A DNA stretch of 64,000 nucleotides from Candidatus Kuenenia stuttgartensis (lineage in GTDB: Bacteria > Planctomycetota > Planctomycetia > Pirellulales > UBA1268), in contig CAMBSN010000003.1 of NCBI GenBank assembly GCA_945870505.1, forward strand, positions 1 through 64,000, given 5' to 3'. Below, in pieces: positions 7,673-15,526 of this stretch. Position numbers and translations under genes: made by a program. Position 1 is the stretch's first letter; each line of letters opens with the position of its first letter. Under the pieces are notes generated by a model that saw nothing but the letters and a program-made list of their open reading frames with translations, ran no database searches and was not told the DNA's origin.

Positions 7673-9633
7673 GGCCCCCAGAGGTCATCCTCCTGCCCCT
7701 CGCCGGCAGCCTCGGGCTCGCCTCGGCCACCGTCGCCGTCACGATCTCTATTACCCCCGCTGACCTCAGGCCCCGGCGGCAGGAGGGTGATGGCGTCGGA
7801 GTCGGCGCAGCCGGTCGGGGTCGCCTCCGCGCCAGCACCGCCGTCACCGCCCTCCGCGTCCGTGCCCTTCACCTCCGACAAGCCCTTCACGGCGAGAGCG
7901 TAGGCCACGCGGCGTCCCCCGAGCGGCCGGCTTACGATCATCGCCTGCACCGTCCGCTCGCCCACCTCGACCTCGACGGGCACCTTGAGCACCCCGTTGA
8001 GGTACTGCGAGGCGGCGGTCTTCTGCTTATCCGGCGTCGTGCATGCGGCCGTGATGACGCCGGCGCCGGCAAGGTAATGCACCCAGTCCTTCTGCTCCCT
8101 CGGGTTCGCCGGCCGGGGTCCACGCTTAAACTCGTCGTCAGCGGCCTCGATGTCACCTTCGACCTCCAACACGAACGACTTATCCCTGCTGTCAATTAAG
8201 CGCTCCGCGATGGCGACCAACTGCTGGTGCGTCGTCGAGTGCTGGCGCACCTCCTCTCGGGCGTTTGACAGGAAGCCCGGCAGGCCGTTAGCGGCAAGGA
8301 TGCTGCCGACGGTGTTGCTGAACTTCTCGAACCGACCCGGCGTGTGGACTATTATGCGGCCGGCATCAAGCCACCGGCGCACCATCCCCGCCGCCTCGGC
8401 CAAGATCCCCGCCCGGTTCGTCTTCACGAACCCGACGACCTCGTCCTCGGTCACAGCGTATTGGTGTGCGCCCGGATCACCTTCGTAGTGCATCCGAATG
8501 TGGATGCACCGTGACAAAAGGTCGTCGCTCGGGGCCCCGTTGTTTGTTGTAAACAGCCAGAGGATGTCATTTGGCTTTCGAATCTTGTTTTGGGTGAAGA
8601 ATCCGCGAGGACCGAGTTCGGAATCCGTTATGTTTGCCTCAAGTGTCGGGTGGTTGATCTTCCCCTTCTGGTTGTCGAAAAACAGCGTCGTGCGGCCATC
8701 GTTCAGTTCACTAGCGATCTGGTTTTCGATCTCCCTCGCACCGCTCTCTAACGACGTAGGTGCCGCTTGCTTGCCGTCCTTGAGGATGGCGAGGCACTGC
8801 GCCGCCAAGGATTTGCCGATGCCGGGCTTGTTGCCCCAAAACATCATGGCGGGGTGTCCGGCTTCGATGAACAGGGGCATCAGTACGGTCATCAATGGCC
8901 CAGCGATGCAGTTGATGAGATCGATCGGCGACTTCCAGTGAAACCCCCGCACCCACTCGCGCATCAATGGCGGTAGGCGATCCAGCACCTCCCTGACGGT
9001 CGCCGGCGCCGTGAGGCTCAATCCCAAGGGTGGCAAGTCAATTGGATCGAAGGACTCCCCGCACACGAGAATGCGCTGGCTCTCGTGGTAGCCCGCGTCG
9101 AGCCAGACGAAGTCGTTGTCGAACACCGGGTGGCTCGTGAGGAGCCTCGCCTCAGGGATCGACGCCATGAAGTTGTCCATGACGACCACCTGCTGGAGCA
9201 CCGATTGTGGCACTGGAAACTGCACGGGATACACCGAAGGTTGATCCACCTTCGCGCCCTTGCCGGTCGAGTTCGCCTTCATCTCCCGGCAATAGACGAC
9301 GTTGCTTACCAGCGCGGACGCAGTCTTGGTGGCGACGCCATCGACGGCAAGTGGCGTGACGTGGCAGGCGCCTTCGGGGAGATGGCCGTTGGTCAGGAAG
9401 ACAACCGTGTTGCCTTGACGGAACACTCGACCGCAGTCTTTGAGGCAGTTCCTGATCGTATCGAGCGTCTCGGTCGCCTCGCCGATGATCAAGCCGCTCG
9501 ACGTGACGTTGGTGATCAGCCGGGGGCCGGTGACGCCGCGGGCCATGGCGACCGCGGCAGACCGAGCCTGCCGCAGATCACGCATGATCCAGTTGTGGGC
9601 GCCGCGGCGGTTGAAGTCTGCAAAACTAACCAC
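7660..9633 (-). CDS. D5/SF3-like replicative helicase or primase-helicase ATPase
   Basis: A 657-residue protein from the GTG at 9633. That start overlaps the upstream gene's stop codon (GTGGTTAG), a typical coupled start; the longer open frame would overlap by 70 bases. The ATPase core is clear: Walker A GNKPGIGKS (about 267-275), Walker B TLFFDN (316-321), sensor-like LFTTNNG (360-366) and an arginine-finger candidate LLSR (372-375). The N-terminal 260 residues are unrecognised. The C-terminus is acidic and Gly-rich and probably disordered. Position between a primase-like gene and a DNA polymerase supports a replicative helicase. Exact superfamily (SF3 versus other AAA+) is inferred. Confidence 0.75.
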   Translation of the reverse strand: MVSFADFNRRGAHNWIMRDLRQARSAAVAMARGVTGPRLITNVTSSGLIIGEATETLDTIRNCLKDCGRVFRQGNTVVFLTNGHLPEGACHVTPLAVDGVATKTASALVSNVVYCREMKANSTGKGAKVDQPSVYPVQFPVPQSVLQQVVVMDNFMASIPEARLLTSHPVFDNDFVWLDAGYHESQRILVCGESFDPIDLPPLGLSLTAPATVREVLDRLPPLMREWVRGFHWKSPIDLINCIAGPLMTVLMPLFIEAGHPAMMFWGNKPGIGKSLAAQCLAILKDGKQAAPTSLESGAREIENQIASELNDGRTTLFFDNQKGKINHPTLEANITDSELGPRGFFTQNKIRKPNDILWLFTTNNGAPSDDLLSRCIHIRMHYEGDPGAHQYAVTEDEVVGFVKTNRAGILAEAAGMVRRWLDAGRIIVHTPGRFEKFSNTVGSILAANGLPGFLSNAREEVRQHSTTHQQLVAIAERLIDSRDKSFVLEVEGDIEAADDEFKRGPRPANPREQKDWVHYLAGAGVITAACTTPDKQKTAASQYLNGVLKVPVEVEVGERTVQAMIVSRPLGGRRVAYALAVKGLSEVKGTDAEGGDGGAGAEATPTGCADSDAITLLPPGPEVSGGNRDRDGDGGRGEPEAAGEGQEDDLWGPGRG

Positions 9634-10462
9634 GGGAGTCCTCTCTCTTGTCGAGGAACGTGGGGGAATAGAAGAGGTACACCATCGCGGCGGCATCCAC
9701 CCGCCCGCACTCGTAGCACTCGACCTGCCAGTTACCGACGACCCCCAGCGTGTGGGTGGTCGCTCCGCACAGTGGGCAGGGCGACGCTCGCTCGCCGCCG
9801 AAGAACAGCCGCATCCACAGGCGGGCCGGAGCGTTTGCCAACCGCTGGTTAAGGTCGAGGATCTCAGCGCGAGTGATCGGCTCGCCCTTGCGCAGCACCC
9901 GAACCTTCCTAGGCGGGTCGACCTTCGTGTTGCGTGCCCCGACCGGCCGGGTCATAGCGACGATGCCGTTAAGGCTCGGATCACCCGGCAGCACGTTCCG
10001 CAGCCCTCGGGCGATCTTGTCCCAGTGGCGAGCGTCGTCGCCGGCACAGATGATCGGCTCGTCCAGCATCAGGAGCACGTGCAGGCCGTGGCCGCTGTCC
10101 CGGACCTGCGCTTTGGCGAGCACCGGGTCGCGGTCGAGCCAGTGTCTGACGTGCTGCTTGTATAAGGCTGCCGGCGACCGAACGCATTCCTCGCCGACGA
10201 TGGCGGGGTCGAGGATCTTGCAGTCGAGGTCCGACATGAAGGCATGGATCGAGGCGACCTCTTCGACCTTCGTTGCGATCTGATTGGCTGGGCCGCATTC
10301 GCGCCCGTTCACGAGCGACTCCCGCTCGTCGTTGGCACCGTGATCGTGAGCCCGCGAATGGGTGGCGGCGGAGTGTGGCGGCTGACCGGGTACGCCTCCA
10401 TCTAATTGCTGCTCGTCACGGTGCTTGGTCGCCCGCTTCGAGCGACCCTTCTTCTCTCGCAT
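9626..10462 (-). CDS. zinc-finger primase-like replication protein
   Basis: A 278-residue protein from the ATG at 10462, chosen because GGAGA lies 8 nt upstream; the longer open frame runs through the operator region. The N-terminal 40 residues are basic and charged. The middle holds a possible primase-polymerase fold, with acidic SDLDCK and SGHGLHVLLML resembling the hydrophobic/His motifs of archaeo-eukaryotic primases. The end has a four-cysteine zinc ribbon (C229, C232, C249, C252). It is coupled by an 8-base overlap to the helicase gene. It is probably the priming subunit of the element's replisome; the primase assignment rests on these short motifs and on neighbours. Confidence 0.6.
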   Translation of the reverse strand: MREKKGRSKRATKHRDEQQLDGGVPGQPPHSAATHSRAHDHGANDERESLVNGRECGPANQIATKVEEVASIHAFMSDLDCKILDPAIVGEECVRSPAALYKQHVRHWLDRDPVLAKAQVRDSGHGLHVLLMLDEPIICAGDDARHWDKIARGLRNVLPGDPSLNGIVAMTRPVGARNTKVDPPRKVRVLRKGEPITRAEILDLNQRLANAPARLWMRLFFGGERASPCPLCGATTHTLGVVGNWQVECYECGRVDAAAMVYLFYSPTFLDKREDSRG

Positions 10463-10561
10463 CTCGATGTCTCCGTTCTTCGTGTTCGACGGCGGCGTGC
10501 ACGTCGTTCCCCCAACATGGCGATATCGCCGGCGATCGCAAGAGACTTCGGACGTTCGATC

Positions 10562-10620
10562 GCGAGTCGACTCCCGTGTTGAAGGGAGTCGGACTCCCAA
10601 ACACAAGGGAGTCGACTCGC
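10562..10620. promoter_or_regulatory. triple palindrome, operator or centromere-like site
   Basis: Three palindromes sit at even spacing in the gap between the divergent primase and ParB-like genes: GAGTCGACTC (10564-10573), GAGTCGGACTC (10586-10596) and GAGTCGACTC (10609-10618). Their centres are 22.5 bases apart, about two helical turns. The whole block is also an inverted repeat (GCGAGTCGACTCCC ... GGGAGTCGACTCGC). A further perfect palindrome GGCGATATCGCC lies at 10519-10530. This fits a cooperative operator for both divergent operons or a parS-like site for the neighbouring ParB-like protein. Confidence 0.7.
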
Positions 10621-10734
10621 TCGCGCAACCATTCCCAAGTCCAACTCCGCCGCTACCCTCGAAGTTGTCGTGGTCGAAGTGCACCACGACGAAACCTTCA
10701 CGGCCGCGCAACGCGGCAGGAAACGGAGCGAGTT

Positions 10735-11478
10735 ATGTCGGCGACGACGATCGAGATGAGCGATGCAGCAGTAGTTGATGCGCCGGTGGCGGCGACGTTG
10801 ATCGTGGTGAACGACGGGACGACGGCGGCCACGACGCCCGCGGCAGCCATGGAAGCGATGGTGGTTCGCGGCACTCCTTTAGTACCGGCCGCCGACGGTG
10901 AGCGTGGCGGCAACGGCGATGGTGGAGGCGGGGCGGAACCATATAAGGAGTCCGCGCCTCCGCCCTTGGAGGTCATCGGCGGCTATACAGTCCACCCGGT
11001 GGCCACGCTGTTCCCCTTGATGGCCGGCGACGAGTTCGAGGGCCTAGTCGAGTCGATCGGTAAGAACGGCCTCCGAGACCCGATCGTGCTGCAGGGGAAC
11101 ATGCTAATCGAGGGCCGCAACCGCATGCGGGCCGTCGAGTTGCTCAAGGCCCGGGGCGTGAACGTCACCTTGCTCACGGTCCCGTGGCAGCCGCGACCGG
11201 GTGAGACCGCCGCGCAGTACATCACCGACAAGAACATCCATCGGCGGCACCTCACCGACGCCCAGCGAGCCCAGATCGTCGCCGAGATCGTCCCCGTGAT
11301 CGAGGCGGAGTTGGCGGCGGAGAGGGTGAAGACCCAGATCAAGTCGGGGGAGGACTTCAATGCCCGCGTCGAGCGGGCGTGGGAGCACATCAAGGCGGCC
11401 CACTTCAGCGTCGAGGAGCACGAGCGGCTGCGGGAGGTGCTCGCGGCGAGGATCGAGGAGGGTGTGAGAAATGCGTGA
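10735..11478 (+). CDS. ParB/Srx-like N-terminal domain DNA-binding protein
   Basis: A 247-residue protein from the ATG at 10735, which has ACGGAG upstream; the longer frame would run across the operator. After a low-complexity Ala/Thr and Gly-rich leader (about 1-75) comes a ParB/sulfiredoxin-type domain: HPVATLFPLM, then LVESIGKNGLRDPIVL, GRNRMRAVELL and ITDKNIHRRHLT, the usual box order of ParB N-domains (GRNR corresponds to the GERR-type nucleotide box). A long charged C-terminal helix follows. It heads a plus-strand operon with the excisionase-like gene (8-base overlap). Likely a regulator or partition protein acting on the palindromes just upstream. Confidence 0.8.
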   Translation: MSATTIEMSDAAVVDAPVAATLIVVNDGTTAATTPAAAMEAMVVRGTPLVPAADGERGGNGDGGGGAEPYKESAPPPLEVIGGYTVHPVATLFPLMAGDEFEGLVESIGKNGLRDPIVLQGNMLIEGRNRMRAVELLKARGVNVTLLTVPWQPRPGETAAQYITDKNIHRRHLTDAQRAQIVAEIVPVIEAELAAERVKTQIKSGEDFNARVERAWEHIKAAHFSVEEHERLREVLAARIEEGVRNA

Positions 11479-11713
11479 GAATGGCAACGTGGACTCAGAT
11501 CGTGAGACGCTATTGGATGAGCGGGCCGCCGCGAGGTTCCTCGGCATCTGTCCTCGGAAGTTGTGGGGTCTCGCGAACAAGGGTGTCGTCCCCTTCATCA
11601 GGATCGGCGTAAAGTCAAAGCGATATTCCCAAAAGGATCTCGAAGACTTTATCGCGGCGAGCCGTCAAAGATCACCCGAACCAGCCGGTACCCAACAAGA
11701 CGATGTCGTCTAA
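11471..11713 (+). CDS. excisionase-like helix-turn-helix protein
   Basis: An 80-residue protein that overlaps the ParB-like gene by 8 bases, so translation is probably coupled. Residues 14-63 read LLDERAAARFLGICPRKLWGLANKG...RYSQKDLEDFIA, the compact winged-helix MerR/Xis-type domain (HTH_17) seen in recombination directionality factors. It lies 40 bases before the integrase, the usual place for an excisionase. Its expected job is to bind the attachment site and steer the recombinase towards excision; it could also be a transcriptional regulator. Confidence 0.8.
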   Translation: MRENGNVDSDRETLLDERAAARFLGICPRKLWGLANKGVVPFIRIGVKSKRYSQKDLEDFIAASRQRSPEPAGTQQDDVV

Positions 11714-11752
11714 CACGTCGATCGCTACAACGAATAAAAGGAGGAGTAAGCA

Positions 11753-13201
11753 ATGGCTTCGATTGGAAATGATCCCGGGGGCCGCCGCCGGATATTGTTT
11801 GTTGGTATGGACGGAAAACGGCACACCGTCCGCTTGGGGAAAATGCCAAAGCGTGCCGCCGAAGAAGTGAAGCGTCGTGTCGAGGAACTGATTGCCGCGC
11901 AAATCAGCCGTAGTCCGATCGACGCAGAGACCGCGCGCTGGGTGGCGGACCTGCCCGAGACCATGGTCACCCGCTTTGCCGCGGCTGGACTGGTAGCCGC
12001 ACGGGAGCGGAAGGTCACGGTGCCGCTCAAGAAGTTTCTCGACGCCTTCGTGGAGCGCAAGCGGAGGGTGAAGCCCGCCACCAAGGAAATCTGGGGGCAG
12101 GTCATCCGGAATCTCATCGACTGCTTCGGCGCGGATCACGACGTCGCGGCGGTAACCGAGGAGGACGCTGAAAAATTCAAGGATTATCTGATCGATCAGA
12201 AACTGGCCCGAACCACCATCTCGAAGCGGCTGCAGTTCACCCGCGGATTCTTCAAGTTCGCCGTCAAGAAGAAGTTGATCGTGCAGAACCCGTTCGCAGA
12301 GGTGTCCGAAGTCGCCGTCGGCCTGCCGAACACGAAGAGGTTTATTTCACATGAGGAGACGACGGCCCTGATGGCGGCCAGTGACCTGATGTGGCAGACC
12401 ATCATCGCCCTTGCCCGTTATGGCGGGCTTCGGTGCCCGAGCGAGGTTGCTTCGCTGCGGTGGGAAGACATCGACTGGAACAGTGGCCGCATGACCGTCA
12501 CGTCGCCAAAAACCGAGCATCACGAAGGGAAGGAGACTCGTGTGCTGCCAATCTTCCCGGAACTGGCCCCTGTGCTCGCCGCCGCTTTCGAGGCCGCAGA
12601 GGACGGCGCGGTTTACGTGATCGGCGGCAATGTACGGGCCAAAGCGTTGCAGCCACGCGGATGGCGATCGTGCAACCTGCGGACTCAGTTCGGCAGGATC
12701 ATCAAGCGGGCCGGGCTGAAGGCGTGGCCGCGCCTGTTCCACAATCTCCGCGCGAGCCGGGAGACCGAGTTGCTCCGCGAGCACCCCATCCACGTCGTGA
12801 CGGCGTGGCTGGGTAACTCGCCGCGGATCGCCCTCAAGCACTACTGCATGGTCACCGACCACGACTTTGACCGTGCCCGAGGTGTGGCTGCGGCCGCCGT
12901 CAACCAGGGAGTCGGTTCCGCGACACCTCCCATCGAACCGGCCGCCTTAAACACCCAGTCCTCTATAGAGGTATCGGCACCGGAGGGGCGCGGCACAGAA
13001 TCCGGCACAGTCGTGGCACAAAATGCGGCACAGCAACCGCACGCAGCCACTAGTAAGGTTTCGCACGCTTCGGGCGCAAAGCCTTCGCCCACCGTCACTT
13101 CTGCGAGTTCCTGCGACTCGCTGCGAAACCCTGCGAAACCCAAAAACGGAGAGGGCGGGATTCGAACCCGCGGTCCAGCTTTTGACCGGACACGTCTTTA
13201 G
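11753..13201 (+). CDS. tyrosine recombinase (integrase) of the tRNA-Ser element
   Basis: A 482-residue site-specific recombinase. The start is supported by AAGGAGGAG 6 nt upstream. It has an N-terminal core-binding SAM-like domain (about 90-185) and a catalytic domain with R227 (GGLRCPSE), K253, H330-x-x-R333 (FHNLR) and the nucleophile Y364 (KHYCMV). After about residue 390 comes a Ser/Ala/Pro-rich tail. The last 17 codons and the TAG stop lie inside the tRNA-Ser gene on the opposite strand, giving the ending GEGGIRTRGPAFDRTRL. This shows the element is inserted at the tRNA 3' end and that the recombinase gene abuts the attachment site. Confidence 0.92.
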   Translation: MASIGNDPGGRRRILFVGMDGKRHTVRLGKMPKRAAEEVKRRVEELIAAQISRSPIDAETARWVADLPETMVTRFAAAGLVAARERKVTVPLKKFLDAFVERKRRVKPATKEIWGQVIRNLIDCFGADHDVAAVTEEDAEKFKDYLIDQKLARTTISKRLQFTRGFFKFAVKKKLIVQNPFAEVSEVAVGLPNTKRFISHEETTALMAASDLMWQTIIALARYGGLRCPSEVASLRWEDIDWNSGRMTVTSPKTEHHEGKETRVLPIFPELAPVLAAAFEAAEDGAVYVIGGNVRAKALQPRGWRSCNLRTQFGRIIKRAGLKAWPRLFHNLRASRETELLREHPIHVVTAWLGNSPRIALKHYCMVTDHDFDRARGVAAAAVNQGVGSATPPIEPAALNTQSSIEVSAPEGRGTESGTVVAQNAAQQPHAATSKVSHASGAKPSPTVTSASSCDSLRNPAKPKNGEGGIRTRGPAFDRTRL

Positions 13202-13202
13202 C
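13147..13202 (-). other. probable attachment site in the 3' half of tRNA-Ser
   Basis: The integrase reading frame enters the tRNA gene at its 3' end and stops at TAG 13199-13201, which overlaps the complement of the anticodon. Tyrosine recombinases commonly use the tRNA segment from the anticodon or T-loop to the 3' end as the crossover core, so this segment is the likely attachment core. The exact limits cannot be set without the other attachment copy. Confidence 0.55.
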
Positions 13203-13236
13203 AAAGACGCGCATTCGACCACTCTGCCACCTCTCC
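13147..13236 (-). tRNA. tRNA-Ser (GCU)
   Basis: The minus strand folds as a class II tRNA of 90 nt. The acceptor GGAGAGG pairs with CCTCTCC, with discriminator G. The anticodon arm has loop TTGCTAA (anticodon GCT), followed by a long variable arm (GTCCGGTC..AGCTGGAC) and T-arm GCGGGTTCGAATCCCGC. CCA is not encoded. It is the integration target of the element on its left. Confidence 0.95.
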
Positions 13237-13396
13237 TGCACCGGATCGCCTCCCAGGCCGACGCGACTTTCCCAGACGGGAAGGTCGCCCCGGACTCGGC
13301 CGACGGAACCGGGAAGAAACCCCGTGGTCCGGGGAAATCCTTCGCCGACTATTCTGGACGCCACTCTGGCGTCCCGCAAGGAGGCAGCGCCGAACC

Positions 13397-14731
13397 GTGT
13401 CGCACACACCCTCTTCACCCGGCAACACACCCCGCCCAGGCCGCAGGCTCGCCTGCGCAGCGTTGGCGTTCGGGCTCGCCGCAGCCGCCACTTCCGCCGC
13501 CTCTACGGCCGCAGAGATGATGTCGGCTGCCCACGCCACGATCCGGGCATCGGATGCCGGCCGCCACGTGGGCGTATTGGCCGATGACTCGTTCGAGGGT
13601 CGGGAAGGGGGCAGCCGGGGCGGCCGTGCCGCAGCCACCTACATCGTCGAGCAACTTACCAAACTCGGGATTCCGCCGGCGGGCGACTCCGGCACGTATT
13701 ACCAGCCATTCGGCGGCATGCGCAACATCCTCGCCCTCATCGACGGGAGCGATCCGGAACTGGCGAAGGAGGTGATCGTAGTGGGCGCCCACTACGACCA
13801 CGTGGGCTACGGCAACGCCGACAACAGCTACGGCCCCTTCGGCTACGTCCACAACGGAGCCGATGACAACGCGTCGGGAGTGGCCGGGCTCCTGGAAATG
13901 GTCGAGGCCATCGGCCACCTCCCGGAACGCCCTCGGCGGTCGATCCTGATCGCCTTCTGGGATGGCGAGGAGAAGGGACTGCTGGGGTCTTACCACTTCC
14001 TCCGCGTCGCGCCCCAGGGGATGGCGGGCCGGCGGGTGGTGCTGTCGGTCAACCTCGACATGATCGGACGCCTGCGGGGCAACCGCCTCGAAGTCTACGG
14101 CAGTCGCACGGCACACGGCTTGCGGGAGATAGTCGTTCAGGCCAACAACCGCCCGTCGCATGCCGCCGGGCTCGATCTGTCTTTCGTCTGGGACATCGAG
14201 GAAGACTCCGACCACTATCCGTTCATCGCCGCCCGAATCCCGACGGTGATGTTCCATACCGGCCTCCACGACCACTACCACCGGCCCAGCGACGACGTGC
14301 ACCTCGTGAACCTGCCTGGCATCGAGCCGGTGGCGCGGCTCGCACTCGGCTTCGTGGCGGCCGTCGCCAATGACCCGGCATCGATCCCGCCATTTCGCGG
14401 CGAGTGCCGTACCGAATCGAACACCACTCGCAACCGGCTCGAAGCGGCAATCCCGGACACCGACGGTAGTCCTCGAGGCCGCTGGGGGATCGGCACGCGA
14501 AACGACTCAGGGGAGCCCGATGCACCCGTGATCATCCGCGTATGGCGTGATTCTCCGGCGAATCGTGCCGGCATGATGCCAGGCGACCGAATCATGGCCA
14601 TCGACGACGCCAGGATCTCATCGCACGCCGACATGCTTGAGCGGCTGAAGGCCGCCGGCACGACCACCGTCATCGACGTGGAGCGGCGGGGGCATGTCAC
14701 CCGCCTCGAACTCAGCGACACGGCCCCCTGA
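13397..14731 (+). CDS. secreted M28 family zinc aminopeptidase with C-terminal PDZ domain
   Basis: A 444-residue protein with a GTG start (AAGGAGG about 13 nt upstream). The signal peptide (ACAALAFGLAAAATSAAS) indicates export. The M28 zinc ligands are present: H132 (GAHYDH), D156 (NGADDNASG), the E191-E192 pair (GEEKG), D221 (LDMIG) and a His near 291-295 (HDHYHRPSDD). A PDZ domain occupies about 355-440 (VWRDSPANRAGMMPGDRIMAIDD). M28 enzymes remove N-terminal residues from peptides, and the PDZ domain may bind C-termini or tune activity. It is likely periplasmic. It lies just outside the element, reads away from tRNA-Ser, and stands alone on its strand. Confidence 0.9.
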   Translation: MSHTPSSPGNTPRPGRRLACAALAFGLAAAATSAASTAAEMMSAAHATIRASDAGRHVGVLADDSFEGREGGSRGGRAAATYIVEQLTKLGIPPAGDSGTYYQPFGGMRNILALIDGSDPELAKEVIVVGAHYDHVGYGNADNSYGPFGYVHNGADDNASGVAGLLEMVEAIGHLPERPRRSILIAFWDGEEKGLLGSYHFLRVAPQGMAGRRVVLSVNLDMIGRLRGNRLEVYGSRTAHGLREIVVQANNRPSHAAGLDLSFVWDIEEDSDHYPFIAARIPTVMFHTGLHDHYHRPSDDVHLVNLPGIEPVARLALGFVAAVANDPASIPPFRGECRTESNTTRNRLEAAIPDTDGSPRGRWGIGTRNDSGEPDAPVIIRVWRDSPANRAGMMPGDRIMAIDDARISSHADMLERLKAAGTTTVIDVERRGHVTRLELSDTAP

Positions 14732-14765
14732 CCAGTCGCGAGCCCCTGCCACACACATCAGCCGG

Positions 14766-14794
14766 GAAAAAAGACGGGCCCCTCATCGGGGCCC
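14766..14794 (-). terminator. rho-independent terminator of the acidic protein gene
   Basis: A perfect 7-bp stem GGGCCCC/GGGGCCC with a 5-base loop (TCATC) is followed on the minus strand by a run of six T. It lies 61 bases after the stop of the D/E-rich gene and 35 bases after the convergent M28 gene. Confidence 0.75.
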
Positions 14795-14854
14795 AGTTTG
14801 CGTGAGCAGGTCGACCGAGTTCGCCGACAAAAGAGCGGACTCGGGCGATGACGA

Positions 14855-15346
14855 TCAGTCGTCATCGTCGTCATCTTCCTCGTCCTCATCCTCGTCTTCC
14901 CAGTCCTCGTCGTCGTCTTCCCAGTCCTCGTCCTCTTCCTCTTCCTCGTCGTCCTCTTCCTCTTCTTCCTCGTCATCTTCCTCGTCGGAGTCGTCTTCGT
15001 CTTCGACCTCCTCCCACTCCTCCTCCTCCTCGTCCTCGTCGTCTTCCTCCTCTTCGTCTTCGTCCTCGTAATCGTCGTCTTCTTCATCCTCGTCGTCGTA
15101 ATCGTCGTCTTCGCCACCATCCTTGTCGGCTTCGTCACCGGCAGCGACGAGCCTGTCGTCTCGAAGCGTCCACCTGCCGTCCAACGTTGCGTCATCAGCG
15201 CGGTTGCCCGTAGCGACCGGCTCGCACGACGTCCCACATGCGTCGAAAAGGTCTACTGCGGCGAGCAACTCAGGCAGTTCGTTCCACGAGAACACGTCTG
15301 CGTCCCGAACATCTCGATGCTCACGGCCACTTGCAGCGATCGTCAC
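14855..15346 (-). CDS. hyperacidic D/E-tail protein
   Basis: A 163-residue protein with a GTG start and a near-ideal AGGAGG 8 nt upstream. Residues 1-72 form a modest globular part (WNELPELLAAVDLFDACG... LDGRWTLRDDRLVA). The remaining 90 residues are almost only Asp and Glu, with a few Trp and Tyr (EEEEEWEEVEDEDD). The tail must be disordered and very negative. Similar acidic-tail proteins may bind cations or basic proteins; here this is inference only. A clear terminator follows. The antisense Ser-rich frame over the tail is a shadow of the GAN/GAR codons. Confidence 0.8.
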   Translation of the reverse strand: MTIAASGREHRDVRDADVFSWNELPELLAAVDLFDACGTSCEPVATGNRADDATLDGRWTLRDDRLVAAGDEADKDGGEDDDYDDEDEEDDDYEDEDEEEEDDEDEEEEEWEEVEDEDDSDEEDDEEEEEEDDEEEEEDEDWEDDDEDWEDEDEDEEDDDDDD

Positions 15347-15526
15347 GGCAAAAACCTCCTAGAACTGATCAACAACGACACCACCGAACATTTCTCTACC
15401 TGATCGCTCCAGCATCGTCCAATCGACAGGCGAAAAAACACCTGTCTTCGGAAAGCTGCGGGCGGCCCGGCGAGGCAGACAGTGTGTCCACCGCCCGCGG
15501 AGCGTGCAAGTCGCTCGCCCGAGGAT

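Larger units (their letters stand above)
2815..13202. mobile_element. integrative element with its own replication module, integrated at tRNA-Ser
   Basis: The span holds peptidase-like, two unknown, polymerase A, helicase, primase-like, ParB-like, excisionase-like and integrase genes, bounded on the right by tRNA-Ser. No capsid, terminase, tail, relaxase or type IV secretion gene is visible, so it is neither an obvious prophage nor an obvious conjugative element. It may be a satellite, a plasmid-like element or a decayed prophage. The left boundary is uncertain; no matching tRNA fragment was found by eye and the end may lie further left. Confidence 0.65.

Noticed and set aside
10562-10620. 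Interpretation as a CRISPR-like or tandem repeat array
   Set aside because: Only three short palindromes are present and the spacers are 8-13 bases; the layout fits protein-binding sites, not an array.
14694-15071. Plus-strand Ser-rich frame
   Set aside because: It is the antisense of the Asp/Glu codons of the acidic protein, which has a clear ribosome binding site and terminator on the minus strand.
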